Assembly (NCBI GenBank): GCA_963693285.1
Contig: OY848928.1
Location: forward strand, 1,612,501-1,676,500
Direction of reading: 5' to 3'
DNA length: 64,000 bases
DNA from: Xestospongia muta
Lineage: Eukaryota; Porifera; Demospongiae; Haplosclerida; Petrosiidae
Part shown: positions 12,501 through 24,738 of the stretch, one piece after another
Layout: every line of letters starts with the position of its first letter
Numbering within the stretch: the first letter of the stretch is position 1
Position numbers and translations under genes: made by a program
Notes under the pieces: model-generated
The model's input: only the letters and a program-made list of their open reading frames with translations
The model's database searches: none
What the model was told of the DNA's origin: nothing

Positions 12501-13381
12501 ATGACTTAGTTGAAAGGTATACACTGGGGGATCTAGGGGGATGCCTAGGGTGCACGGGCATCTCATCTTTTATTCTCTAATAATATTCATGATCAATCAT
12601 TCAAGTCACATTCTGTAGTAAAATTATTACTTTAAATATATTCATAGCAAATCTTGCAACCACACCTTACATAGCTATACCTTGATGACTTTACTGTCTC
12701 GTGATTAAAAGAGTGTGTCTATGAATAATAAGTACATGAATTTTTATTAGGCTTGAAATTTTTGCCACGTGCTTCATCCACGGTCTGTGCACCCTTATAT
12801 CTACACTCTTGATCCGCCGGTGGTATATATGATTCATATATACAAATTGTTCATATTTGATCAGGTATTAACAACTTGTATGTATGAATCATGTTTCCTC
12901 CTTATGCTGTGCATACAGTCACAACTATATAGCATATTTAAAGAACATAACTAACTTAAAGAAACAATTTAGTGCTTCAGTGGTTATTATGGAGCACATG
13001 GTATGTTCAGTGTCCATATATGTTTTTATTCTGTTATTGTATGCCAATTACGGCCAAAAAGTAACATCATCTTTTAAGCAGATACTGTCATTATATTACT
13101 CAGACTAATCTGAATCACTGTGTGCTTTCTTTTTACAACACTTTTTATTATAAAAAGGCTAAAATACTAAAACAAAGATTGAAGTAATTCCTTATGAGAA
13201 ATTATACACATAACTTTATATGAAGTGTTATCACTTATGAAATATCAATAACATTACCATTGCAACTACAAGACCGAGAGTTCTTTGGCTAGACTCTAGT
13301 CTTTGCTCACTTTTTACCAATTCATTTCTCAGTATTATTTGTAGCAGTTGTTATTGTGACTTTTATCATTTATAGCAGTAT

Positions 13382-13408
13382 ATGGCTCAAAATCAAGATC
13401 AAGCCTCT
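13382..13408 (+). CDS. First coding exon of gene 3 (MAQNQDQAS)
   Basis: ATG followed by eight codons and a perfect GTAAGT donor at 13409. The exon is 27 nt, so it ends in phase 0. The matching exon of gene 5 at 34755-34790 (MAQKQDQDPNSL, donor GTGAGT) and the conserved upstream flank support it as a real start exon. The next exon with clear homology is 16783-16807, which also begins in phase 0. Array 3 lies between them. Confidence 0.65.
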
Positions 13409-16069
13409 GTAAGTCTTTCTTCAATTAAAATTATCATCACATGTACAAATCACTAATAGTTATAGGTTGTTATAAACGTTTATAGTTTTGGATGATTTCT
13501 TACAGAAAAGCATGTTTCTTCATGATAATATTGAAAAGTAATCTATAACTATTCCAGTACAATCAATATTCATTTAGTATGATATAAAATATCAGATTGT
13601 TCTTTGGCTAGTTTTTAGTCCACTCCATTGTTTTAAAAAAGTTTTCTTAGTTTTTGTACGTAGCAACTAAGTTTTCTTTTCTACTATTTTAACTTTTAGA
13701 CAACATTTGATATGTTATAAGCATGTTAATTAGCATTGTATGATAATACTACCAAATTCTGAATTTAAAAGGTGAAAAAAATTTCTTGTCAACCATAGTA
13801 GACACAGATTCTATATGAGTGTACACATGCAATAATTTAAGCTTGCAAGAAATCCATTGTGTTTTACTTATTAATAAGATCACCCTCCAATATTGCCCTC
13901 AGTCAATATCATTTAAATGTTTCCTCAGTGACAATGTTTATATATATAACACATAGACAATTTACAAGTATTACATATTATATATTGAAAATTGTTTTTC
14001 TCTTCTATCTGCTATGATCATAATATAATGACATTTTACACTGTGTACTACATTTTAGGATGTAAATATGAACACGCATTAGTATTATGTACTATTTTAA
14101 TTATGTGTTCTTTATTAATTATTGCTTTCTTTTTGTATGCACTATGATCATATTGCGATAACATATGATATGTCCTACTTACATATTCAGCCAGTAAGTA
14201 CAATAATACATTAATATTGTGTATTGTTTAATTGTGTATTTTTTCTCTCTTTTATTTTTATGATCACATTATGATAACAACCTATACTATATCCCATTTA
14301 TTTAGTATATACATATGAACACACATTAGTATTATCACCATTATGTGCTTTATAATTGAGTATCCAATATTAATTATATATTTTCTCTCTTTTATCAAAT
14401 ATGATCACATAATGATGATAATTAGCAAATACGTATGAATGCACATTAGTTTAATATAATCTTTAATTGTGTATATTAGTTATTAATCATTGTTTTTCTT
14501 TGCTTTCTCTACTATGAACATGCATTGATGATAACTTATATTGTACTTTACTTATTTAGCGAGTAAGTATATACACACATTAGTTTAATGTAATTTTTAA
14601 TTATGCATACAAATTTAATTCTTAATACTTGTTTTTCTTTCTTTACTATGATCAAACTATGATGATAACTTATATCATTTTTTACTTATTTAGCGAGTAA
14701 GTATAAATACACATTAGTTTTATGTAATAATTAATTATGTATACAAGTTAATAATCATTGTTTTTCTTTCTTTATTATGATCATACTATGGTTATAACAT
14801 ATATTGTGTTTTACTGATATAGCGAGTAAGTATGAACACACACTACTTTAATCTAATATTTAATTATGTACACAAATTATTAATCATTCTTTTTCTTTCT
14901 TACTATGATCACACTGTCATGGTAACTCATATTTTATTTATTCAGTTGGTAAGTATAAACACACATTAGTTTATTGTGTCTGTATATTTATTAATTGTTT
15001 TTTCTTTCTTTTAATTCTCTACAATGATCATATCATGATGTTATTTTATATTTTAATTATTCAGTCGGTAAGTGTTATATATAGCATTAATATATTAATT
15101 GTGTACTTGTTATTAATCATTGTTTTTTGTCTCTTCTCTACATACTATGGTGGTAACTGATACTTAAATTATACATATATTTTTAGACGGTAAGTACATT
15201 AGCATTATTTAGTTAAATTGTGTATTCATAATTATTGTTTTATCTCATTCTATATGATGATCCTGTAATGGTAATTCACATTGTATTTTTTCTTATTTAG
15301 GTACCAGCGGTAAGTATGAATATACATTAGTATCATGTATTGTATAATTGTGTATATCCATTATTAATATTGTTTTTTCTCTCTTTTGTCTACATACTAT
15401 GGTGGTAACATGTATATATTTTTAGTCGGTAAGTACAATAATATTGTTTATTTTAATTATATACCTATTATTAATCATAATTTTGTCTCTTCCTATACAA
15501 TGACCCTGCAATGGTAATTCACATTCTATTTTCTTCTTATTCAGGTGCTAGTGGTAAGTATGAATATACATTAGTATTATGTATTGTTTAGTTGTGTATA
15601 TCCATTATTAATTATTGTCTTTCTCTCTTTTCTCTACTATGACAACATTATGATCATACTATATGATGATAAATACTTTATATTCTATTTAACTTATTTA
15701 GCAAGTAAGTATGAACACACATTGATATTATTTATTGTTTAATTACTGGTAAAATTACCATTATTAATCATTCCTTTTTTTACCTATGATAATACTGTGA
15801 TAATAACTTGATTTATTCAGTTAATAAGTATAAACACACACTATTATGTATTGTGAATTATGTTAATCATTGTTTTTGTCTCCTCTCTCTACTATGATTA
15901 CATTATGATGATACTTGGACTGAATTTTATTTACTTAGCGAGTAAGTACACATATTAGTGTTATATATTGTTTAATTAATCATATGTATACAGTTATTAA
16001 ACATTGATCATTACTTTTATTGCCTGACACAGGCAAAATACATGCCAGACTGTCTTATAATTGTATTAT

Positions 16070-16160
<91 letters not shown>

Positions 16161-19100
16161 TGTATGTATGTATGTATGCATGTATGTATGTATGTATGTA
16201 TATTATATCCATTTGCTTCATTTATCCTTTTGTTAAATTGAAAGTGATGGATATAATTAAACTGTGCATCACAGAATCACATGGTATGACAATAAGGTGT
16301 GAATAATTGTGATTCATAGCTTCTTATTAGCTTTCTTCTCTTACTATGAATATCTCAGCCATTCTATAGTCTTCTATGGACACTACAGCTAATGTCCAAT
16401 CTTTATAGCTTTATTCAACATTTTACAGTGATGTCAGTATCATTCAAAGCAATTATAAAATGACTTTTTCAGATGTATTCTTGTTCTACTATGACCATAC
16501 TATCTACACTGTATCCTATTTATTCAGCCTATAAGTATGAACACATATTAGAAACATGTTCCTTTAATGTGTGTTCATTGTTAATCATTGTTTGCATGAG
16601 AGGAATACCTATGACATAGAGTATATTTAATGATATAATGCATATCCCAGATACACTATATCATATTGTATGTTGTGTCAATTCATTTTATAGTCTATAC
16701 AACTGACACTCACACTTTTTAATGCTATTGTGTAAATGATCATAATAATGATTATCATCTATCTTTTATTTCTATTTTATAGACTAAGAGAATAAGTGCT
16801 GAAGAAGGTAGGGTACTTCATTAATTAAATATTTTGTAGTTATTCAATTATTATTGTAAAAGTGCACCAGCGACAGGCTGTTTACCTTAGAAATAATATG
16901 TATATATCTCTTTGCGTCAAAAGTGATGAAGGAAATTATTTAATTGCCTACCTTTATCCATTGCAATATATGACCATTACATGATAAACACAACTGATTG
17001 TGGTTCAAACTAATAATATAATTATGATTTTGTTGCATTTTTCTTACTTTATAAAATTGTATTTTGCTTTATCTTCCCTTAACATAACTGAATATTAATT
17101 ATACTTTTATAGATGCTGCTTACAAAAAAGCTCTAGCTGAAGGAGAGATGGATGTAGCATATGCCAGACTTATGTTTCTAGGAGCTGCAAGTGTTGGAAA
17201 GACAAGCCTCAAACGATCACTCATGAAAGAGCCTTATAACCCTAGTATTAGCAGCACCATTGTTTCTGATGTTCAAACTCTGAGACCAATTGGACGAGAG
17301 TGGCAAAAGATAGAACATGAAGATGAGGAGAAATGGAGAGAAGTCACAGAAGAAGATGAGCTGAATGAGATGGCAGAATTACTGGCTGCTGTATATGAGA
17401 AGAAATCTAGTTTAAATGACTTTAATAGCAAAGTGATTGCTGCTACCAAGTTGTTTCCAGATTCACATCATGTGTTAAAAACCACATCGATATCAAAGGA
17501 AAAGGTTGAAGAATTTGAGAGATCTTATGTTCAATCTTTTTTCACAAAAGCTACTGCTCGTGCTAGATCAATATCCAATAGATCAGCAAGAAATATTATA
17601 CCACAACCATTTCTTCATATTTGGGATTATGGAGGTCAGCCTATTTTTCTAGAAATTCTCCCAGCCTTTCTTACCTCTCGTACTATGTTCCTTCTCTTAT
17701 ATGATGCCTCTAAGAGTTTTGAGGAAAAGTGGCAGGCTGTACAGACAGTACAAGGAGAGAGAAGGGTTGAAGAAGAAGTTGGCATTACCACAATTGATCT
17801 CCTTCTCAATTGGTTGTCCAATATTCATATTCATCTTGCAAAGTACGATGAGAAAGGAGCACTCTTAAATTATCCTCGTGTACTATGCATTGGTACACAT
17901 GGTGACAAGCTCAAAGCTATGGGCCAAACATATGACCAAAAGATACAAGAAATTGAGTCATATTGCAAAGGAAAACCATTTGAAGTTCTTATTGATGGTT
18001 TTCACATTGTTGATAATACCACTGCTGGGAGTGGTGAAAGTGAAGATGTCAGTTTCTCTAAAGTGCGAAGTGCAATACGTGATTTCACCTACAACAAGCT
18101 CATTGTCAAAACACCAATTAGCTGGGTACTCTTTCGTAAAGTCATTCAAGCTCTCAAAGCAAATGTTATTAGTCTTGAAGAAGCTCATGCCATTGGTATA
18201 GCATGCAAAATACCCAGTGATGTTGTTCCTAAAGTACTCCTTTTTTACCATGACTTAGGAGTGCTCTTGTTCTACCCTCATATTGTTGGTCTAGAAAATG
18301 TAATCATTCTTAGTCCCAAATGGTTTGTAAATGTTTTTGGGAAGGTGTTAACACTAAAAGGAAGAGAAGACCACAAAACTCGACTCATGTGGGATCTATT
18401 ACGCAACAAGGGTATACTCGTCCAACCTCTCTATGTAGCTGCCTGGAGAGACATTGAATTTCTTGATCCAGAGTCATTGATTAATTTATTGGTTTGCTTT
18501 CGTCTTGCTGCTGAAGTGAAGACAGATCAATTTTATGATCCCAGTGTAAAGCAATACTTCTTACCATTAGTGTTGCCTTCAGCCAAGAAAGCATCATTTT
18601 CCCCAGGTTATCGTCAAAGAGCAACACCATTGCATCTCATCTTTAGAACTGATTTTGTGCCACCAGGTTTTTTTACTCGTTTTATTACGACAATTGCAGA
18701 GTCACCATTATGTGAGATCAACTTCAGTAAAGGAGTATATCGCAATCAAATAAATATTGAGTATGGAAATCCATCAATTGATGAAGTAATTTTAAGTGAG
18801 CTACCTCATGCTATTCAAGTTGATGTTCGTCGATATGCACCCGAAAGTGACAGTCTTGACAAGTTTACTCATATCTGTCAACAATTATGTAGCTTTGTTA
18901 CAGAAGTAGCTAAAGATGTTGACAAGTGTCTGTTTGCAAATGTGGATAGTGATAATGATATTGATGACAATGACATGTCTGGCAAAGTATTCAAAGAAAT
19001 TCGATTTGTATGTGCTGCACCAGAGTGTCAGTCTACTTCAGGTTGTCATTATTTAAAACACAAGAAAGGCCATACCTGTGATCTATATTTCCGTTGTGAA

Positions 19101-22100
19101 AACAGTGATGAGTATCGCAACGTTTTAGATGAAGAAGGCCTCTGGTTTCCAGACAAGACCACTGCATTGAAGGTGATTACTATTTACACACATATAAGTA
19201 AATAATATTGTTATGATTATAGAAAGCCATGTTGCTGGAAAAAGAGATGCTAGATATTAGTAAAAAGATTCCAAATCAAGAGAAATTATATGAACTTGCT
19301 GCACATTTGGAAATGACACAAACTTTTAACGTCATTCTTCAAGATCCTTCTAAGAAGAAACGAGCTGGCTTTGAACTATTGTATGAGTGGGTAAATAATA
19401 AAGGAGGTGTACGTGATGAATTGGTAGAAGTTCTACAAAAAATAGATCTACCTCAACTTGCTGAAATGTAAGATATTTTGTTATCTTGCATCTTCTTGCA
19501 AACAATAATGTTATATTTTTAGGGTGGAGGTAGCTGAATATGATTATGGTAAATTAAAAAGCAAACAAAAGTCAAAATGGGTAAGTATTTAATGTTATAG
19601 TGAACTATGCTTTTATAGTATTTATATTTTATAGAGTGAAAAGACATCATCAACAAATCTTGTCAACATAATAACACAACCAGCCAAGTCAAAGTCCTCA
19701 CAAAAAGAGGTTCAATTAGATCAACAGTAAGAAAATGTATAATAATAATTTTAAGTGCATCTCTGTGTGTATCAGGATAAGTATACAAAATGCTGGAAGT
19801 CTACCTAATGAATCAGTAAACAACACAGAAAGTCAGGTTAGAATTAGTAAAGAAGCATCATGTGATTACAGTAACATTTATATATTAAAACAGGCTTCAA
19901 CATCTGTTGCCAGATTCCAGCCAAAGTTATCACAAACTCCACACATAATCACTCCGTTGATGGCAGCAGTGAGTGACCTAACTAAGGAAACTGATTTAAG
20001 TAAGACGACTGTGTATTATTGCTATTTCTTTTTAATTCACAAAAACTACCTGCGGCTCTGATAAAACTTTTTCAACAAAATTGTCTATTTGTATGCTTTG
20101 TATTCATTAATTTTTGTATATTATTATGATCACTTAGCTATAGTAATAACAGATCTTATGATAATAAATCATAATGTCATTGAACAAGTTTATAGAAAGT
20201 AATATGATAACATTTTTGATCATTATTTCATAGGCTCACAGCAAACAAATAAGATGAAAGTTGTGTCTACCAATGTCACTAAGATACCAAATAACAGTGA
20301 GTAACTGTCTTTTATATGTTTATAAAACTTCATTAGTTTGTTATTAAAGTGTGATTCAATACTATATAGTAATTGTTTTTTATATTTTTCTATATAGCAA
20401 TATATTTAATTGTTTTTATAGAAACTACACAGCAGACTCTAGAAGCAGAGAGAAAAATAAGCAAAATGAAAACAGTTGAAATAGAGAAACTGAAAGGTAT
20501 AGAAGTTTTTTAACATATATATGAAGCAATTCATGTATGACAACCTTTTGGTTTATAGATACTGAGAAAGAGTTACGTTCTATATTAAGAGAAAAAGATC
20601 AAGAGATAGAGATGCTAAAGGAAAGAGTGGGTATGTGCCAGTTTATTATAAATAATCACTCACTCAGTAATACAGTACACATACATGTGATTAATTTTTA
20701 ATTACAGAGACAAAATAAACTTCTTATTATTTGTTTTTTATCAGGCCTGATTATATATGCCATCATAATTAATTACTTTCTTATATATTTTTTGGATAGA
20801 ATCATTTCAAGTTGCAAGAAAAAGTGTGAGCATACAAACAGAATCAATTGATCTGTCAGTACATAAACAGGATGTTTCTGTGCAATTTAATTATCTCATC
20901 CCATCAAATGGTACTGCTATTTTATAGCTAATCCTCTTTGAATTGAATCCTCTTTATAGATACTCTCAAGGGTGTGTGTATTGGAGAAGAGAAGATGTTC
21001 CTTATTCAAGGAGACTCTATTCAGTTCTTCAACTGGGAAAAATATGGATTGAGAATTACTGTTCCTGAAGGGACTTTGTCTCCAACAGACACCAGTGAAG
21101 TTGTTGTGAGAGCTCTTGTTGGTGGACAGTTTCAATTACCTGAAAACACAGAATTAATTAGTGCTGTCTATGCGATATCTCTCTCTAAACCACTACTCAA
21201 GCCAGTTAAATTAGAGATACAACACTGTGCAGACCTAGTCACTCAAGATCATACCAGTTATTTGAGTTTTGCTACAGCTTCTGTTAATACTAGACTCCCT
21301 TATCAGTTCCAGTTTGAAGAAGGAGGACAATTTCACCCTGGTGATCACTATGGCAGCATCTGTCTTTCACATTTCTCTTTTAAGGCTATTATCAAATTTA
21401 TCAAGAAATTGCTGGGATATCCTTCAAGCAGTGGATCATCTTCTGATGATGAATCACTCTATGTAGATGCTCCTGAACCACCTACTCAAGATCATGGGAG
21501 TAGAGTTAGTCTAGGAAAAGGTATGCTAAATACAAAAAATGCTGTTTCACATATTTTCTCATAGTAAACAATACACCAGTAATGAGTTCTGATATCAGAG
21601 CCACAGACAGAACAAAATCATTGACATCCTCTTCATCAACTGATGATAAGCTCAACTCTGTAGACACATCTACATTTAGTTTAGACCATAGTCCACAACT
21701 TCCTAACTCATCAACTCTACCAAGTGAACAGTCACAGATAAAAAGTAAACAACCTGTTTAATAATGTTGATGCAAATATTCCTCTGCAGATGTGTCTGTT
21801 GTTAACAAACCATTTCCTGATAACAAGTATGTAGCTCAGACAGTATATGAGGTTAAATGTCATGGTACTAAATGGTTAATGCATTTCATGGTTGCTAAAC
21901 ACCTCAATGCTTTACTAGAAGTAAGTAAACCACTAATAGAGTTGTGTAATATAATATAATATATGTATAGTATATGAAGAAGTCTCTTCCTTCTGATGTT
22001 GACAAAGATATTTGCTTATCCTTCACATTTGAAGATGATGGCTACATTGAATTAAATCTGAAAGGAGAGCAAGAGCGTCCTATTAATGGATGGAATATTG

Positions 22101-23037
22101 ATCCTCACCTAGACCCAGTGGTATGTAGGATACTATAGATCTGCATGTGTGGATGGATAATTTTTACAGGTATTATATAAAAGTGATGTGGACATGTTTG
22201 GTTCTGAAGATCCTCCATCATGTGCTTCTATACTGATCACAGTGTCTGCTAAACAGGAGCCTGATACAGTGGCTGGAATAAAATATTGTGTACCACTGAA
22301 AGGAATTAAACCTTATAACAGGAAGATATATATTGTACGATCTCTTGGTGATAATAGTAATAGTAAGTACTGATGTACATACATATTATGGTATTTATTA
22401 ATGTTCTTTTAAGGAGTGTCAAGAGCAGCATCAACTACATCTAATGAAAGTGTATCTACTACTGGAGATTTAGGTATAATACTGTATATAGTATAATGTT
22501 GATACTAACCTCTGTCATTTTGATATTTATATATTATGCTCCTTAGAACATGAAGTAGTTGTACATAGTGACCTGTTTATAATTGTGATTAGTAAAGACT
22601 CTGCTCATTTTCATTGTTCCATTCTATTATGTGACTATATACTATAGATGGTTATGATAATCTGAATGCTGAATGTGCTAGAAGGGCTTTAGTTCAATGT
22701 ACTGATATCATTATTGAATCAACTATTGATCCCTTTGTTCTGGCAAGGAGAGTCTATTCAAAAGAAATCATTCCTGAAGATGTTTATAAAAGAGTGAGAG
22801 ACAAGCACACTAGAGATTCAAGTGAGACCCGTCTGGAAGAGATTCTTGATTGTCTGAAAAGTCGTATTGAGCCTAACAGTAACATTTTAAAGATTTTTGT
22901 GGATATTTTGAGACATTTAAGTCAAAATGACTTAGCTGATAATATTGTAGCAAAATATAAAGGTCAGTGTAAAATATATCTTAGTAAGTGTAAATAATTA
23001 ATCTTCACTTTCTGTTCCAGAATTAGCAGAATGCTAG
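13382..23037 (+). CDS. Roc-COR-Death-coiled coil-ZU5-CARD-like protein (gene 3)
   Basis: Proposed exons: 13382-13408, [array 3 microexons], 16783-16807, 17113-19172, 19223-19467, 19523-19580, 19635-19726, 19776-19835, 19894-19999, 20234-20296, 20422-20496, 20559-20630, 20800-20910, 20960-21520, 21565-21744, 21790-21920, 21971-22120, 22170-22362, 22414-22473, 22648-22972, 23021-23037. Phases agree at all junctions. Domains in order: Roc GTPase ([20 protein letters not shown]), COR-like, Cys-rich segment, Death-like, a Glu/Lys coiled coil (20422-20630), ZU5 (20960-21400; [20 protein letters not shown]), an unclassified domain (21800-22350), and a CARD-like helical domain (22648-23037; [20 protein letters not shown]). 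The large exon's donor is GTGATT, weaker than in paralogues. ZU5 with Death/CARD modules occurs in PIDD- and UNC5-type proteins, so a signalling-scaffold role is likely but inferred. Confidence 0.75.
13950..16560 (+). repeat. Microexon-like tandem repeat array 3 (intron 1 of gene 3)
   Basis: About 17 units. Segments between AG and GT in order: GAT (GTAAAT), CCA, TAT (damaged), CAA (damaged), CGA, CGA, CGA, TTG, TCG, ACG, GTACCAGCG (9 nt, 15301-15309), TCG, GTGCTAGTG (9 nt, 15545-15553), CAA, TTA (damaged), CGA, CCT (damaged). Order and content partly match array 1 (CGA CGA CG. TTG TCG ... CAA), so the array predates duplication of the genes. Both longer segments are multiples of three and have no in-frame stop. 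It lies between two phase-0 exon ends of gene 3. Confidence 0.85.
16071..16202. repeat. TA and TATG microsatellite
   Basis: A run of about 24 TA dinucleotides followed by about 20 TATG tetranucleotides with one CATG interruption, inside intron 1 of gene 3. Open frames of Tyr/Ile or Met/Cys/Val across it are artefacts of the repeat. Confidence 0.95.
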
Positions 23038-23900
23038 AGACAAATAGTACATGGATGTTTTCTTAAAGAAGATATCTTTGCCAAAATGTAGTAGTAATAT
23101 GGAAAATTAATTCACATAGTAGTATATTAATAATAATCATGATGTGACTAATATAAAATATTAAATGTTTTCTTTGATTAGTCTTTCTTTGCTGCTCTAT
23201 TCTTTAACTACCTTTTTCTTATTATTTGTAACAATTAAGTTTCTTTCTGTTATTGAAACCATCTAATATGAGAAAAGCATATCATTTAGTCTTATATAAT
23301 AATAGCCAAGCATTATATTCATCCATCAAAATTCACCACATTTGAAAACTTGACTGATCAAATTGTTTCATATAAGTTAAATAAATCACCATGACATCTT
23401 TTTTGAGATATCCTACTGATTTATTTGCACTCTGTAGTAACTGCTTTTACTCAGGTGATGATTCTTAACATGTTTTGGAACAGGTATCTGACAATACTAT
23501 AGTCATTATTAATTTATTTCACAATTAAAATATACCAAAGTCAGACACAACAATATATTAAAATGTGAAGGTGGATGTATATACATAGTATGTAGTCTGA
23601 AACAGTTGTAAATTTTTTTGACAGTTGATTAAAGCAATATCAAGACAATAGGCTAGGTTATGATATGCTTTTCTCGTGTTGTATGGTTTCATAACAGAAA
23701 AACTGTTAGAAATAATGTAAAAATTATGAAAGAATGCTTTGGAAATACCAATCATATTTTAATACTATTATAACAACTACACAAGTCTGATAGTATTAAA
23801 ATTAACTTTGTAGTAAGCAGTATATAATAAAGTTAGAGTAGAAAATCAATCTGTAAAGTCAAAATCAAGATAATACAATCATTGTAAGTGTATTCAACAA
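23038..23900. other. Intergenic, duplicated elsewhere in the window
   Basis: No gene seen. About 23096-23520 resembles 35305-35590 (GGAAAATTAATTCACA, ATTCATCCATCAAAATTCACC). About 23552-23890 resembles 33855-34190 (AAGGTGGATGTATATACATA). The two blocks are in opposite order in the two places, so the copies were rearranged. Confidence 0.6.
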
Positions 23901-23904
23901 TAGA

Positions 23905-24210
23905 TCACAGTTTGTGTCAAGCAAGTTTGCTTGTTTTATACAAAAGAATGGTATTAAGCACCTTTGTTCTGCTCACTATCACTCTGGTACTATTGATATT
24001 GTTGAGAGCTTAGTTCAAACATTAAGAAAGCTATATCTAACAGGAGGAAGGAGACAGACCAGAGCAGCAGATATACTGTCTAACTTTCTCATGAAATCAG
24101 ATCTACACCTCCAGCTGTAGCTCCATGTGAGTTAATGTTGGCCATACATAATATGCTGGATTTACCAAAGCTAAGTATGTCTACTGAAGTAAGTAATAAG
24201 AAGTTATACA
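23905..24210 (+). mobile_element. Ty3/gypsy-type integrase fragment (relic)
   Basis: The frame from 23914 reads SSKFACFIQKNGIKHLCSAH then YHSG...VESLVQTLRKLY. This matches the end of a retroelement integrase core (F..F....GI.H..SA.YH....G..E..VQT). A frame change near 24090 is needed to continue into RSTPPAVAPCELML, the usual next segment. There is no reverse transcriptase, gag or long terminal repeat that I can define nearby, so it is a small decayed piece. Confidence 0.75.
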
Positions 24211-24738
24211 AAAGAACTATCATGACAAGAAGTCTTAGAGCTGAACCATGGACGTTAAGCAGTCAGATGATATCTGTGCTAATCAAATGGACAAGAGCAA
24301 GTAACTAGCCAATTCTACTATAATATTGAAAATAGTGCTTTCTCTCTCAGAACCAATCGTTATCCTCAATGAACTTGTAGACCTCACAACCAATATATCG
24401 ACATGCAGATACCTCAATAATAACAATGTGTTATATATTGTCATGATTGTGTATGTGGGTTTGTTTTTCACATATTCGATTGATTATAGACAAGACATTA
24501 GTCCTCATCGTACCTCAGAATAATTGTGTAATCTGTGTTATTAATAATCTTTGAGAATCCATATTAAGACAAACTTTAGATATTGCACTCTAGGTTTCTA
24601 ATTTGACTAGTTGTAATGAAAGACTCAACCTCAGCTCTATTTAAACAATTTTAACATAATCATAATTATGATTTTCATTATAATTGCAACTTGCAACTTA
24701 TACTGTTAAAATAGCTAACTCTTGTTTCTATTTTATAG

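Larger units (their letters stand above)
10695..13381. other. Intergenic module between copy 2 and gene 3
   Basis: No convincing gene; short open frames near 12770-13110 show no recognisable domain. About 10940-12000 repeats the module after gene 1. 13260-13381 matches 34640-34754 upstream of gene 5 (TTCTTTGGCTAGACTCTAG, GTCTTTGCTC) and so probably contains the shared promoter and 5' UTR. No TATA box can be fixed with confidence. Confidence 0.5.

Noticed and set aside
12769..13108. Two small open frames upstream of gene 3
   Set aside because: Short, overlapping in different frames, low-complexity AT-rich, no domain.
16020..16306. Open frames rich in Tyr/Ile and Met/Cys/Val
   Set aside because: They are translations of the TA and TATG microsatellite.
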